NCBI RefSeq assembly: GCF_026151395.1
Contig: NZ_JAMQPV010000002.1
Coordinates: 248,001 to 312,000, forward strand
Source of the DNA: Leptospira limi
GTDB lineage: Bacteria; Spirochaetota; Leptospiria; Leptospirales; Leptospiraceae
Length of the DNA stretch: 64,000 nucleotides
Reading direction: 5' to 3'
Positions within the stretch are counted from its first letter, which is position 1; each line of letters begins with the position of its first letter. The notes below the pieces were generated by a model. That model did not search any database and was not told the DNA's origin. It saw only the letters and a program-made list of their open reading frames with translations. Both the position numbers and the translations under genes were made by a program. Positions 54,810 through 63,654 of this stretch are shown here, piece after piece.

Positions 54810-55472
54810 TTACAATTTGGGATTTGGATGGAATCCATCCAGGATTAAGTCCAACCCAAATTCAAAATTATGTTTTCCATTGTATTTCTTAGTTGCCACA
54901 TCTTTTGTTAGTTGGTAAAAGTATGGCAACTGATCTTTTGGGATCATTGGTAAGTATTCACTCGCTTTTTCCGAATACTCTTCTGTTTTAAATGGAAAAT
55001 TCAATTCCTGTAATAAAAAACCATAGATATGTGCATCAATGGCATTGATCATTTGGTCTGCTTGTTTATAAGAAAATCCTGCTTTCACCAAACAACCTAA
55101 GGTATCATTAAAATATTGGAGTAAATTTTCTCCTACATTCACTCTTGAAACAAGTAACATAGTCAACCATGGATGTAAAAGGAGGATTTTTCGCACAGAT
55201 TTTGCACGTTTTTTCATTTCCTTTCTCCAATTGCCACCTATCTTTGGAAAGGCGAAATGTTTTACACAATCCTCAACCATCCCGTCTAACAACTCATCTT
55301 TATTTTGAATATGATTGTATAAAGACATGGCTTCAACACCTAACAGATTTGCCAAATTTCTCATGGACAGGGAATTGATCCCTTTTTTGTCTGCAAAAGA
55401 GATTGATGTCTCAATCAAAAGTTCTTTCGAAAGTGACTTCTTCGGTTTTTGAATCTTTTTTTGAAAAGTCAA
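54810..55472 (-). CDS. TetR-family regulator (TetR/TetR_C-like), 220 aa
   Basis: The DNA-binding domain (about 12-60) has NSLSMRNLANLLGVEAMSLY followed by NHIQNKDELLDGM, the MarR-unlike, tetracycline-repressor-like pattern. The C-terminal domain is all-helical (about 75-210). The start is TTG at 55472, supported by AGGGAG 8 bases upstream and a stop just before. It is divergent from an alcohol dehydrogenase whose promoter holds a perfect 15-bp palindrome, so it very probably represses that gene. The inducer is unknown. Confidence 0.86.
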   Translation of the reverse strand: MTFQKKIQKPKKSLSKELLIETSISFADKKGINSLSMRNLANLLGVEAMSLYNHIQNKDELLDGMVEDCVKHFAFPKIGGNWRKEMKKRAKSVRKILLLHPWLTMLLVSRVNVGENLLQYFNDTLGCLVKAGFSYKQADQMINAIDAHIYGFLLQELNFPFKTEEYSEKASEYLPMIPKDQLPYFYQLTKDVATKKYNGKHNFEFGLDLILDGFHPNPKL

Positions 55473-55583
55473 ACCACTGATCTCCCTTTTTCATTTTAGT
55501 TGATATAACAAATTTTAATCTACCTTTATCATAAAATCCACTACTTATTAAAATTTTCATCGCTTCACTGGAAATATATTTTC

Positions 55584-55611
55584 TTGACAGACTTACACTG
55601 TAAGTTATTTT
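55584..55611 (+). promoter_or_regulatory. promoter and TetR operator of the alcohol dehydrogenase gene
   Basis: A perfect -35 TTGACA (55584-55589) is followed after 16 bases by a -10 TATTTT (55606-55611). Between them lies ACTTACA-C-TGTAAGT (55591-55605), a perfect 7-1-7 palindrome. A dimer bound there would block RNA polymerase. The divergent TetR protein at 54810 is the obvious candidate. Confidence 0.7.
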
Positions 55612-55631
55612 CATCGGAAGGAGTTTTCCCA

Positions 55632-56594
55632 TTGAGAGTCATCACAAATAGAAAATATGGACCACCAGAAGTATTAAAACTAGAAGAATGGGAAATCCCA
55701 ATACCAAAAGAAAATCAAATATTGATCCGGATTGTGAATACTACAGTCAATTCTGCTGACTGGAGACTCCGAAAACCAGATCCAAAAGTAGTGCGTTTGT
55801 TTTTTGGAATCTTCAAACCTAGATCTGTTATATTAGGCATTAGTTATTCTGGAATCGTTGAAGCTGTTGGCAAAAAGGTTACAAAATTCCAGGTTGGAGA
55901 TAAAGTCCTCGGTTCACCAGGAATGAATATGGGAACGTATGCTGAATATATTTGTGTATCTGAAAAATCCACGATCACAAAATTTACATCTGGAATTGGT
56001 TTTGCAGAAGGAGCAACTCTTTCTTTTGGCGGTCTCACTGCCATTGATTTCCTTCAAAAATGTAATGTGCATACCAAACAAACAATCCTCATCTATGGTG
56101 CATCAAGTGCTGTGGGAACATCTGCAATTCAAATTGCAAAACATTTTGGAGCAATTGTTACAACTGTTTGCAGTAAAGAAAATATACCACTCGTAAAATC
56201 ATTAGGGGCAAACGAATCCATTGATTATGATCAATTTTTTTCACTACCTGATACCAACAAATATGATATTGTATTTGAATGCGTTGGTAAAACTACGATT
56301 GATAAAAATTTAAAACATTTAAAGGAAGGTGGTAATTTAGTTTTAGTAGGAGCTACGTTTCGCCAAATGTGGGATGCGTTTTGTTTATCTCTTTTTAAGA
56401 GAAAAAAAATTCACTTTGGTCCCATTAAAGAAACATTAGAGAACCTAAATTTCCTTGTTTCCCTTGCCAACCTTGGCAAATACAAAACCTACATTGATCG
56501 GCATTATCCTTTAGAAGAAATGGTAGCGGCTCACCACTATGTAGAAGCTGGTCATAAAAAAGGGAATGTTGTGATTGATGTCACTAAAGGTTGA
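55632..56594 (+). CDS. zinc-independent medium-chain alcohol dehydrogenase / quinone oxidoreductase
   Basis: A 320-residue MDR protein. The N-terminal GroES-like catalytic part shows NSADWRLRKPDPKVV and GDKVLGSPGMNMGTYAEYI. The nucleotide-binding part has LIYGASSAVGTSAIQIAKHF (about 152-171), the AxxGxxG-like NADPH motif. The cluster of four structural Cys and the catalytic Cys/His of zinc ADHs are missing, so it is a quinone-oxidoreductase-like member. The start is TTG at 55632 with AAGGAG 8 bases upstream; the TTG at 55584 is the -35 box. It is divergent from the TetR gene that probably controls it. Confidence 0.86.
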   Translation: MRVITNRKYGPPEVLKLEEWEIPIPKENQILIRIVNTTVNSADWRLRKPDPKVVRLFFGIFKPRSVILGISYSGIVEAVGKKVTKFQVGDKVLGSPGMNMGTYAEYICVSEKSTITKFTSGIGFAEGATLSFGGLTAIDFLQKCNVHTKQTILIYGASSAVGTSAIQIAKHFGAIVTTVCSKENIPLVKSLGANESIDYDQFFSLPDTNKYDIVFECVGKTTIDKNLKHLKEGGNLVLVGATFRQMWDAFCLSLFKRKKIHFGPIKETLENLNFLVSLANLGKYKTYIDRHYPLEEMVAAHHYVEAGHKKGNVVIDVTKG

Positions 56595-56603
56595 ACTTGA
56601 AAT

Positions 56604-56641
56604 TTGTAATCCCACCTAATGCAATTTAGGTAGGATTACAA
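56604..56641. terminator. long hairpin between two convergent genes
   Basis: TTGTAATCC, a mismatch, ACCTAA, a 6-base loop, TTAGGT, a mismatch and GGATTACAA form a stem of fifteen pairs. It lies 9 bases after the dehydrogenase stop and just before the end of the Cys-rich gene. The U-tail is weak on both sides, so its strength is uncertain. Confidence 0.55.
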
Positions 56642-56646
56642 CCAAA

Positions 56647-56934
56647 TCAATTGATCTTTGCTTGAGTATGGTTTTCCTGTTTTTTATTTCCACCGAATGT
56701 CAAATCAGTATACACTCGATCTGATTTACATACCTTCACATTTGCTGCAGTCGAACAAGAAGCTGTTCCTGAGATTTTGCATCCTTTGGCTTCACAAGCT
56801 TTGCGGTCTTTTCCTCGACATTGTTGGCATCCATTTGTGCTTCCATTCCCACACAAAAAACAATCCTCAGCGAAGATTGCCGTTGATGAAAACAATACTA
56901 TCAAGGCAAAACTAAACGTGACCAATGTTCTCAT
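56647..56934 (-). CDS. secreted Cys-rich small protein, 95 aa
   Basis: A signal peptide (MRTLVTFSFALIVLFSSTAIFA) with a cleavage site after AFA/E, then a mature part of about 73 residues with eight Cys. Two CxxC pairs, CFLC and CQQC, are spaced by 7 residues, and four more Cys follow (in KACEAKGC, SCSTA, KVCKSD). None is a CxxCH haem site. The pattern fits a disulfide-rich or zinc-binding knot in the periplasm. AGGAG precedes the ATG. The family is not one I recognise. Confidence 0.72.
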   Translation of the reverse strand: MRTLVTFSFALIVLFSSTAIFAEDCFLCGNGSTNGCQQCRGKDRKACEAKGCKISGTASCSTAANVKVCKSDRVYTDLTFGGNKKQENHTQAKIN

Positions 56935-57013
56935 ATATTCTCCTACTTTCCCACCAACTGGTAGAGAAGAAGGGAAATTCTATACATTCGAAATATTTTG
57001 ACAAACCTAATTT

Positions 57014-57865
57014 TTATTTTGGTACAGTTGGAATCACATAAAATAAAATCGCAAAAAAATGACAAATGCTCCCTGATAGAACGAAGAGATGCCAAATTGC
57101 GTGGTTCATTGGCAGACGGTCCCATAGATAAAAAATCACACCAAACGTATAACTAAGTCCACCGGCGACTAACCAAGACATTCCACCTACTCCAATGGCA
57201 GCTCGGATATCTTTTATCACGAAAATGGCAAGCCAACCCATAATGATATAAACCGCCACACGAAGCCCACTATACTTTCCAGGGAACAATAATAATAAAA
57301 TAACCCCAATGAGTGCAAGGATCCAAATCAAACCAAATAAAACCCAACCCCATTCAGAATTCTCACGCAAACTAACAAGCGTAAATGGAGTATAAGTGCC
57401 AGCGATTAATAGATAAATGGATGCGTGATCGATCACTTTAAATACTTTTTTTGTCGCTGTATGGTATATACCGTGATAAAGAGTAGAAGCTAAGTATAAA
57501 ATGATTAGTGTTGCTCCATAAATGGCAGAACTTACGATATGCCATATATTTCCATATAATACTGCCATGGTTAATAACAAAGAAAGACCAGCAATGCTTA
57601 AGCCCCCTCCAATTCCATGTGTCACTGCATTTGCAATTTCATGACCAATCGAATATTCATGAACCGTATCAATCAGTTCTTTCATTGGATGAAGGTTTTC
57701 CTCACTTGCAGATTTTGTTTCAGAAATGGGCTGAGGATTGGTTCTATTTTTTTTCGAATTCACATTCGAAGTAGAAATAGTCTTTTGATTCGAAATTGTT
57801 TTAGATGTTGGTTTTTGTTTTTTAGGAGAAGGTTTCTGTTTTGCTTTCGCTTTTTTGGCTTTCAT
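57014..57865 (-). CDS. haemolysin III family protein (HlyIII/YqfA, PAQR-like) with Lys-rich N-terminal tail
   Basis: A seven-helix membrane protein (about 75-280). Signature residues are HEIANAVTHGIGG, STLYHGIYHT, IDHASIYLLIAGTYTPF and MNHAIWHLFVLSGSICHF, the zinc-binding His set shared with PAQR/adiponectin receptors. Before it is a 56-residue tail made mostly of Lys, Pro, Ser and Thr (beginning MKAKKAKAKQKPSPKK). The core could also start at an internal Met (57, in HPMKELIDTV). Its role is unclear in bacteria; the haemolysin name is historical. The long basic tail is unusual. Confidence 0.83.
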   Translation of the reverse strand: MKAKKAKAKQKPSPKKQKPTSKTISNQKTISTSNVNSKKNRTNPQPISETKSASEENLHPMKELIDTVHEYSIGHEIANAVTHGIGGGLSIAGLSLLLTMAVLYGNIWHIVSSAIYGATLIILYLASTLYHGIYHTATKKVFKVIDHASIYLLIAGTYTPFTLVSLRENSEWGWVLFGLIWILALIGVILLLLFPGKYSGLRVAVYIIMGWLAIFVIKDIRAAIGVGGMSWLVAGGLSYTFGVIFYLWDRLPMNHAIWHLFVLSGSICHFFAILFYVIPTVPK

Positions 57866-58111
57866 TCGTTTTGACTGCTTGTATCACACTCTTATTTTAT
57901 AAGAAGGTCAATCGAAAGAAAGGTTTCAAAAAAATGATGGAATGGGAAGAAATTGGTTTCCTTTTGCCATTTTGAATTGTTTGAAATTTAAAAACGACAG
58001 AATAACGGGTATTCGGATTTCATTCTAATGGAGAACCGTTTCTCTCATTGTTTCCCCTTTGGAAAATTCAATAAGAAACAATTAAACGATCCTCCACATA
58101 AATGTTCTAGA

Positions 58112-58441
58112 TTACTCTGAATCTTTGGCTTCGTCTTTTTCTTTCCCTTGTTTTTTCTTTTCTTTGGCTTTATCCTTCATTTTCTCTTTTTGGTCCATCC
58201 GTTTCTCTTTTAATTCTTCCATAGAAACAGAACCGTCACCATCTTTGTCCAATTCTTGGAAAAAACCATCATGGAATTTTTGCCATTCTTCTTTTGACAC
58301 TTTTTTATCATCATTGGTGTCCATCTTTTTAAAATGTTCACCAGCCATAGGATGTTTTCCTTTACCATCATGGTCATGGGCAAATACGGAACTTGTCACA
58401 AGGAAAGCGAGACAAACGAATAAGCTTAGAATTTTTTTCAT
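58112..58441 (-). CDS. secreted EF-hand calcium-binding protein, 109 aa
   Basis: A signal peptide (MKKILSLFVCLAFLVTSSVFA, about 1-21) is followed by a His/Asp-rich start (HDHDGKGKHP). Two EF-hand loops follow: DTNDDKKVSKEE and DKDGDGSVSMEE. The C-terminal third is a Lys/Glu-rich charged helix (about 78-109). It probably binds Ca2+ in the periplasm. No partner is adjacent, and a coiled or disordered tail may contact another protein. Confidence 0.85.
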   Translation of the reverse strand: MKKILSLFVCLAFLVTSSVFAHDHDGKGKHPMAGEHFKKMDTNDDKKVSKEEWQKFHDGFFQELDKDGDGSVSMEELKEKRMDQKEKMKDKAKEKKKQGKEKDEAKDSE

Positions 58442-58600
58442 AGAAAAACCTCAGCTGAATTGTTAAACCATTTCTGGAACAAGTCAACACCTTCATGAAA
58501 TTTTTATGATATTCCTTTTTTTAAAATGATTCTATTTTTTTGATTTCTGAACGACAATTGTTTGTTTATGCTTTTTATAATTTAGTCATCGGCATTCGAA

Positions 58601-59782
58601 ATGAACCTCAAAAAATCTTCCATCCAACTCATTCTTATTGCTCTCACTGTCGCTAACTCGAACATTCATTCGGAACCACCGAAGATTGAAATTTGTCCGA
58701 AACCCATTTTAGATCGGGAGTGGCAAATCCTAACGAACGTAGAAACAGAATTTGATCAAAATCTGTTATGCGGGTATGTAAATGAAATTGCTTCCGAAGA
58801 CAGTGAATTCCATTCCTTTCTCATCGAAAGGCATGGGAAAATCGTAACTGAAGTATACAATACAAGACCCGATCACCCATTTAACAAACGCTATGGAACC
58901 AGGTTCCCATTTGACGGGGAAACTCAGTTTGATGCAAATACATTACATGATGTAAGGTCTGTTAGCAAATCCGTTGTTTCTCTTCTTTTTGGCATTGCGA
59001 TCGATAAAAAAATAATCGATGGAGTGGATGATTCAGTACTTTCAAACTATCAAGAATTACAAATTCCAAAAAATGATCCCAAACAAAATATTACTTGGAA
59101 ACACCTTCTAACGATGAGTAGTGGCCTTGATTGGGAAGAATGGAGGTATGGATTTTTATTCAGTGATGAAACACGACTTCTTTGGAAAAAAGACCTAACC
59201 AAATTCTTTTTTGAAAGGGACTTAATCCATACACCAGGATCTAACTTCAATTATAATGGAGGAGGAACGTCTGTTCTTTCTGATCTTCTAACTAAAAAAA
59301 CAAACAAATCCTTAAAAGAATTAGCGAAAGAATGGTTATTCAATCCTTTAGAAATCCAAAACTTTGAATGGGTAGAAGATAGAAATGGAAGAGCACTTGC
59401 CCATGCAGGCCTCAGGTTAAAACCAAGGGATATGTTAAAATTGGGGAGATTGGTCTTAAATGGAGGAAGTTGGAAAGGAAAACAGATTGTCTCAAAACAA
59501 TGGTTAAGTGATTCTTTCAAAAAACAAATCAATTCGCAGGTTAAAATATTCCGTAAGGATGGAAATCCCCTATTCTACGGATACCACTGGTGGCTTGGAG
59601 AAACCATTTTGGTAGAGAAAAAAATTCCTTGGTCAGTTGCACTTGGGAATGGCGGGCAACTCATTTTCGCCTTCCCTAGTTTCGATATGGTCATTGTCAC
59701 AACCACTGGCGGTTATGGAGATCCGACTACCATCCAAAGGATATTGGAGGTAGTCGAAAAAATTCTAACCACCGTTAAGTGA
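58601..59782 (+). CDS. serine hydrolase, beta-lactamase class C / penicillin-binding-like
   Basis: A 393-residue beta-lactamase-fold protein. The N terminus has a hydrophobic signal (about 8-24). The active-site SxxK is SVSK, in DVRSVSKSVVS (about 124). The second motif appears as NYNGGGTSVLSDLL, in place of Y-S-N. Near the C-terminal third it has GNGGQLIFAFPSFDMV, the third-motif region. Such proteins include esterases, D-aminopeptidases and PBP-like enzymes, so it is probably not a beta-lactamase that gives resistance. It is on its own, divergent from the EF-hand gene. Confidence 0.84.
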   Translation: MNLKKSSIQLILIALTVANSNIHSEPPKIEICPKPILDREWQILTNVETEFDQNLLCGYVNEIASEDSEFHSFLIERHGKIVTEVYNTRPDHPFNKRYGTRFPFDGETQFDANTLHDVRSVSKSVVSLLFGIAIDKKIIDGVDDSVLSNYQELQIPKNDPKQNITWKHLLTMSSGLDWEEWRYGFLFSDETRLLWKKDLTKFFFERDLIHTPGSNFNYNGGGTSVLSDLLTKKTNKSLKELAKEWLFNPLEIQNFEWVEDRNGRALAHAGLRLKPRDMLKLGRLVLNGGSWKGKQIVSKQWLSDSFKKQINSQVKIFRKDGNPLFYGYHWWLGETILVEKKIPWSVALGNGGQLIFAFPSFDMVIVTTTGGYGDPTTIQRILEVVEKILTTVK

Positions 59783-59801
59783 AAAGATTCTATCCATTGA
59801 A

Positions 59802-61550
59802 TCAATCAAAATATTGGATTCGATACAGGCAAGACTGAGCAGTAGCAGCACTATCAATTACATAAGCACGGCAATCTTTTTGCCAAATTTCTTTGGTATC
59901 TGCATCTTTAATTTTTGAAATTGATTTTTCATATAACAAACTACAAAGGTATCTTGCCATTTGAATCATTAAGTTTTCTGCAACTGTTTCTTTTTTTACT
60001 TCTTCTTGGATGTTTCGCATCACTCGAATTGATTCTTCCAATACACGTTCTTGTTCTAATAAAAAAGTAGATGGGGATACAATCTCTGCTTTAAGTGAAT
60101 TGAGATACTTTCTAAAATTTCCATCACCTGCCATTCCTGCAAGGATTGCACCTGTTGCGATTCGCACATGGATTTGTGAAGTTCCTTCGTAAATGGTATT
60201 GATCCTTGAATCACGAAACATTCTGGAAATATCATAGTCTTCCGTATAACCAGCACCACCAAATACCTGTACCGCGATACTTGTATTTTTATGGCCTTCT
60301 TCAGAACTATAATATTTTGCGATAGGAGTCAAAATGGAAGCAAGTGTAGACCAGTATTTTACTTTTTCATCCTTTCTGATGTCACGATCTGGTTTTCCTT
60401 GTTTTTCTAGGCGAATCTGATGGTGTTGGTACATATCAATCACACGAGCGGTCTCAAGCGTCAGAAGTCGCATAGCATTCGTTTCGCGTTTGATTTTATG
60501 CACCATCTCATAGACAGCGGGAATCTCATAAATTGGTTTTCCGAATTGGTTCCTTTCATTTGCATACTTCAGGGACTCATAATAAGCCGCAGCTCCTCCA
60601 CCACAACCACCAGAGGCACTTACAAGTCTCATAAAATTTGTCATTCCAGCAGTATAACGAGTGAGACCTAATCCTTCCTCTCCCAAAATTTCACCGTAAC
60701 TATTATCATAAACAATCTCACAAGTTGGTGATCCATGGAGACCCATCTTTTTCTCGATACCAGCAACGGAGATGTCAGAACTTTTGACTAAAAAAACAGA
60801 AAGTCCACGAGCACCACCATCAGGTTTTCCCGTTCTTGCAAGTGTCAAAAGAAGTGCTGGATACTCACCAAGACCACATCCTTGCGAAATAAATCGTTTT
60901 GTTCCTGTTAAACGATAACTTCCATCCTCTTGTTTTACGGCGACTGTCCTAACACTATTTAAGTCCGATCCAAAATCTGGTTCTGTGAGTGACATTGCAA
61001 ACAAACACTCACCCGTTGCAGCTTTGGTAGCATATGTTTCAATTTGTTCTTCTGTTCCAAACCTAGATACAATTTGTGCTAAATTTAAGAGTGTGGTTGT
61101 CATACAAAAAGCAACATCCGCACGAGCCATAATCATCGCATAAAATGCACCAACGGTTGCAGGGAAATTCAATCCACCTGCTTCTCTTGGAAGTGAATAA
61201 CCCATAAGTCCCGTACTACGAAATTTTTCATAAATTTCTACATTTTCTTTTGGGAAAATTACTTTTCCATTTTCATACTTTAATTCGTTTCGATCCATAA
61301 TTTGAGATTTTTGAGAGACATCTTTGCCAAAAAAATCTCCCATTGCATCCAAACTGGAAGTGTATAATTCCATAGCTTCTTCTAAGGAAGAAGGTGCCAT
61401 TTCGTATCGATTATTTTTGGTTTCATTATAAACTTTATGGTCAATAAAACCATCACCTTCTGTTTCTTTTACAATTGATTCCCAATCAATGAGTTGGTTA
61501 TAAATTAATTGTAGGTCTTTATCATCTGAAAAATAGTTATTTGCGATCAT
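59802..61550 (-). CDS. acyl-CoA dehydrogenase, 582 aa
   Basis: A FAD enzyme that makes the trans-2-enoyl-CoA in fatty-acid beta-oxidation. Visible parts are FAMSLTEPDFGSDLNSVRTV (the FAD and acyl-site strand), a central IEKKMGLHGSPTCEIVYDN, and IYEGTSQIHVRIATG near the C-terminal third, with the catalytic-type Glu. At 582 residues it has the extended C terminus of the FadE12/very-long-chain-type or DUF-like family (usual short ACADs are about 380). GGAAA precedes the ATG. It begins 10 bases after fadH on the same strand, so the two form an operon under the divergent TetR gene. Confidence 0.91.
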   Translation of the reverse strand: MIANNYFSDDKDLQLIYNQLIDWESIVKETEGDGFIDHKVYNETKNNRYEMAPSSLEEAMELYTSSLDAMGDFFGKDVSQKSQIMDRNELKYENGKVIFPKENVEIYEKFRSTGLMGYSLPREAGGLNFPATVGAFYAMIMARADVAFCMTTTLLNLAQIVSRFGTEEQIETYATKAATGECLFAMSLTEPDFGSDLNSVRTVAVKQEDGSYRLTGTKRFISQGCGLGEYPALLLTLARTGKPDGGARGLSVFLVKSSDISVAGIEKKMGLHGSPTCEIVYDNSYGEILGEEGLGLTRYTAGMTNFMRLVSASGGCGGGAAAYYESLKYANERNQFGKPIYEIPAVYEMVHKIKRETNAMRLLTLETARVIDMYQHHQIRLEKQGKPDRDIRKDEKVKYWSTLASILTPIAKYYSSEEGHKNTSIAVQVFGGAGYTEDYDISRMFRDSRINTIYEGTSQIHVRIATGAILAGMAGDGNFRKYLNSLKAEIVSPSTFLLEQERVLEESIRVMRNIQEEVKKETVAENLMIQMARYLCSLLYEKSISKIKDADTKEIWQKDCRAYVIDSAATAQSCLYRIQYFD

Positions 61551-61560
61551 ATTTGTTTCC

Positions 61561-63555
61561 TTAAATGTTATAAGCTGCTTCTAGTCCTTCGAAAAATGCT
61601 CGTTTTGCATCGATGTTCTTAGCATCCTTTGCTCCACCGATTAAAATGATTTTTTGGTTTTGAGATTGTTTTACGTATTGTTCATACAATGAATCTTCTT
61701 TTTCCTGACCAACACATAAGATGATCGAATCACAAGGATATAAAAACTCTTCTCCATTTTTAAATACAACAACAAGTCCCTCTTTTGTGACTTCCTTATA
61801 TGTTAAACCTTGGAAAAACTCAACCCCTTCTGATTCTAACTCTTGTTTTAATGCCCAGAATGTGGTTGGGCCTAATCCTGCGCCATGTTTTCCATTCCTA
61901 CGAAAAACTCCTACCTTTCGTTTTGCTTTTGCAGTTTGGATCACAGCATTTGTAAATGAATTTATATTGTATTTTTGATTGTATGATTCAATTGTCGGAT
62001 CATTTTCTTCTGTTAAACGATGAGCAACGTCTACTCCAATTCCACCACCACCAATCACTGCAACCGCTTTTCCAGGAACAAATTTACCTGTTAAGTAATC
62101 TGCATAACTTCCATGAGGTAATAAATCTAATCCTTTTAAATGAAATTCACGTGGGATTACTCCACTTGCAAAGATAACTACATCCGAGTTTTTTGCTTTG
62201 ATGTTTTCGATTGTTGCTTCGGTGTTTAAATGAATTTTGACTCCAATCGCATTCAGTTCATTTTTGAAATAACGAATGGTTTCATTAAACTCTGATTTTC
62301 CTGGAATATGTGATGCCAATTGGAACTGACCTCCAATTTGGTCTCTTTTTTCAAAGATGGTAACATCATGCCCTAATTCTTTTGCCACTCTTGCGGCTTC
62401 CAATCCAGCAGGTCCTGTTCCAATCACTAAAACGTTTTTTGGGTTAGTTGTTTTTTTGAAGTTATACTTATCTTCATTCATTGCCACAGGATTTACAATA
62501 CAAGAAACATGTTTTTCTTGGAATGCATGGTCGAGGCATGCTTGATTACAAGCAACACAAGTATTAATTCGTGCAGAGTTTCCATTTGATAATTTTTGAA
62601 CAATAGATGGATCAGCTAAAAACGGTCTTGCCATTGAAATCATATCCACACTTTGTTCGGAAAATACTTGTTCAATTGTGGATGCATCATTTACACGATT
62701 GGAAGCAATGATCGGCACACCTGGAGTTTGTTCTTTGATACGACGTGCGATGGGAACCCAAGCTCCTCTTGGTACAAGTTGGCTAATGGTAGGGATTCTA
62801 GACTCATGCCATCCAATTCCAATATTCAGAGCGGTAACTTTTTCATCACGTAGGGCATTTGATAATCCGATCACTTCTTCGAAACTAGGATTCCCTGGTA
62901 TCAGATCTATGCCTGACATTCGGAAAATAATCGGGAATCCTTCGGGAAGATTTTTTTTAACGACACGTAATACTTCGATCGAAAAGTTCATTCGGCGTTT
63001 GGCATCACCACCAAAATAATCATCACGGTGATTTGTCACTGGTGAAAAAAATTGATTTAATAAATAACCTTCACTCCCCATAATTTCCACAGCACCAAAC
63101 CCTACTTCATGAGCGATTTTTGCGGAACGTCCAAAATCTTCGATGGTTCTCCAACATTCGTCTTCTGTTAACGCTCTTGGCACATAACGATTAATTGGTG
63201 CTCTTATGGCAGATGGAGCAACACAGTTTCGGTCAAATGCATATCGACCAGCATGAAATAACTGCGCACACATTACCCCTTTTCCTTTTAGGGCTTCGTT
63301 GAGTAGTTTGAGTTCATTTGCATGGAGTGGGTCTAAAAATTGAAAAAATGATTTTGATCCCTTCCCTTCTTCATTGACACTAATTCCGCCAGTGACAATC
63401 ATTCCGACTCCACCATCAAAACGTTTGCCATAAAAGGTAGCCATTCTATGAGCAACTCCAGTCTCTCCTTCCACGCCTAAGTGCATAGAACCCATTAAAA
63501 ATCGATTGGGTACTGTCACATTTCCTAGTTGGATCGGTGTAAAGGCTGTATTCAT
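61561..63555 (-). CDS. fadH: 2,4-dienoyl-CoA reductase (NADH:flavin oxidoreductase type)
   Basis: Reduces 2,4-dienoyl-CoA during oxidation of polyunsaturated fatty acids. The N-terminal OYE-like FMN barrel (about 1-330) is followed by the 4Fe-4S site C333, C336, C340 and C352 in CVACNQACLDHAF, spaced C-x2-C-x3-C-x11-C. Two Rossmann domains follow, with GTGPAGLEAARVAKELGHDV (FAD) and GGGGIGVDVAHRLTEE (NADPH). At 664 residues it matches E. coli FadH (about 672). It has AGGGAG before the ATG and leads the fadH-acyl-CoA dehydrogenase operon. Two operators lie in its promoter. Confidence 0.93.
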   Translation of the reverse strand: MNTAFTPIQLGNVTVPNRFLMGSMHLGVEGETGVAHRMATFYGKRFDGGVGMIVTGGISVNEEGKGSKSFFQFLDPLHANELKLLNEALKGKGVMCAQLFHAGRYAFDRNCVAPSAIRAPINRYVPRALTEDECWRTIEDFGRSAKIAHEVGFGAVEIMGSEGYLLNQFFSPVTNHRDDYFGGDAKRRMNFSIEVLRVVKKNLPEGFPIIFRMSGIDLIPGNPSFEEVIGLSNALRDEKVTALNIGIGWHESRIPTISQLVPRGAWVPIARRIKEQTPGVPIIASNRVNDASTIEQVFSEQSVDMISMARPFLADPSIVQKLSNGNSARINTCVACNQACLDHAFQEKHVSCIVNPVAMNEDKYNFKKTTNPKNVLVIGTGPAGLEAARVAKELGHDVTIFEKRDQIGGQFQLASHIPGKSEFNETIRYFKNELNAIGVKIHLNTEATIENIKAKNSDVVIFASGVIPREFHLKGLDLLPHGSYADYLTGKFVPGKAVAVIGGGGIGVDVAHRLTEENDPTIESYNQKYNINSFTNAVIQTAKAKRKVGVFRRNGKHGAGLGPTTFWALKQELESEGVEFFQGLTYKEVTKEGLVVVFKNGEEFLYPCDSIILCVGQEKEDSLYEQYVKQSQNQKIILIGGAKDAKNIDAKRAFFEGLEAAYNI

Positions 63556-63581
63556 AAAACTCCCTCAGAAAACGAATTAAT

Positions 63582-63594
63582 TTACCATCGGTAA
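63582..63594. promoter_or_regulatory. TetR-type operator O1 (fadH side)
   Basis: TTACC-ATC-GGTAA, a perfect 5-3-5 inverted repeat 27 bases upstream of the fadH start. It has a near-identical partner 42 bp away. Confidence 0.8.
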
Positions 63595-63623
63595 TATATT
63601 CAAATTTAGAAACAAGTATTAAA

Positions 63624-63636
63624 TTACCAACGGTAA
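63624..63636. promoter_or_regulatory. TetR-type operator O2 (tetR side)
   Basis: TTACC-AAC-GGTAA, the same 13-bp element with one or two different central bases. It lies 19 bases before the TetR start. The centre-to-centre distance to O1 is 42 bp, four helical turns, so both sites lie on one face of DNA. Confidence 0.8.
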
Positions 63637-63654
63637 ATAACTGGTAGTCATAAG

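Noticed and set aside
55411..55632. 73-codon minus-strand frame overlapping the TetR start and the promoter
   Set aside because: It runs through a promoter and operator and overlaps the start of the TetR gene in another frame.
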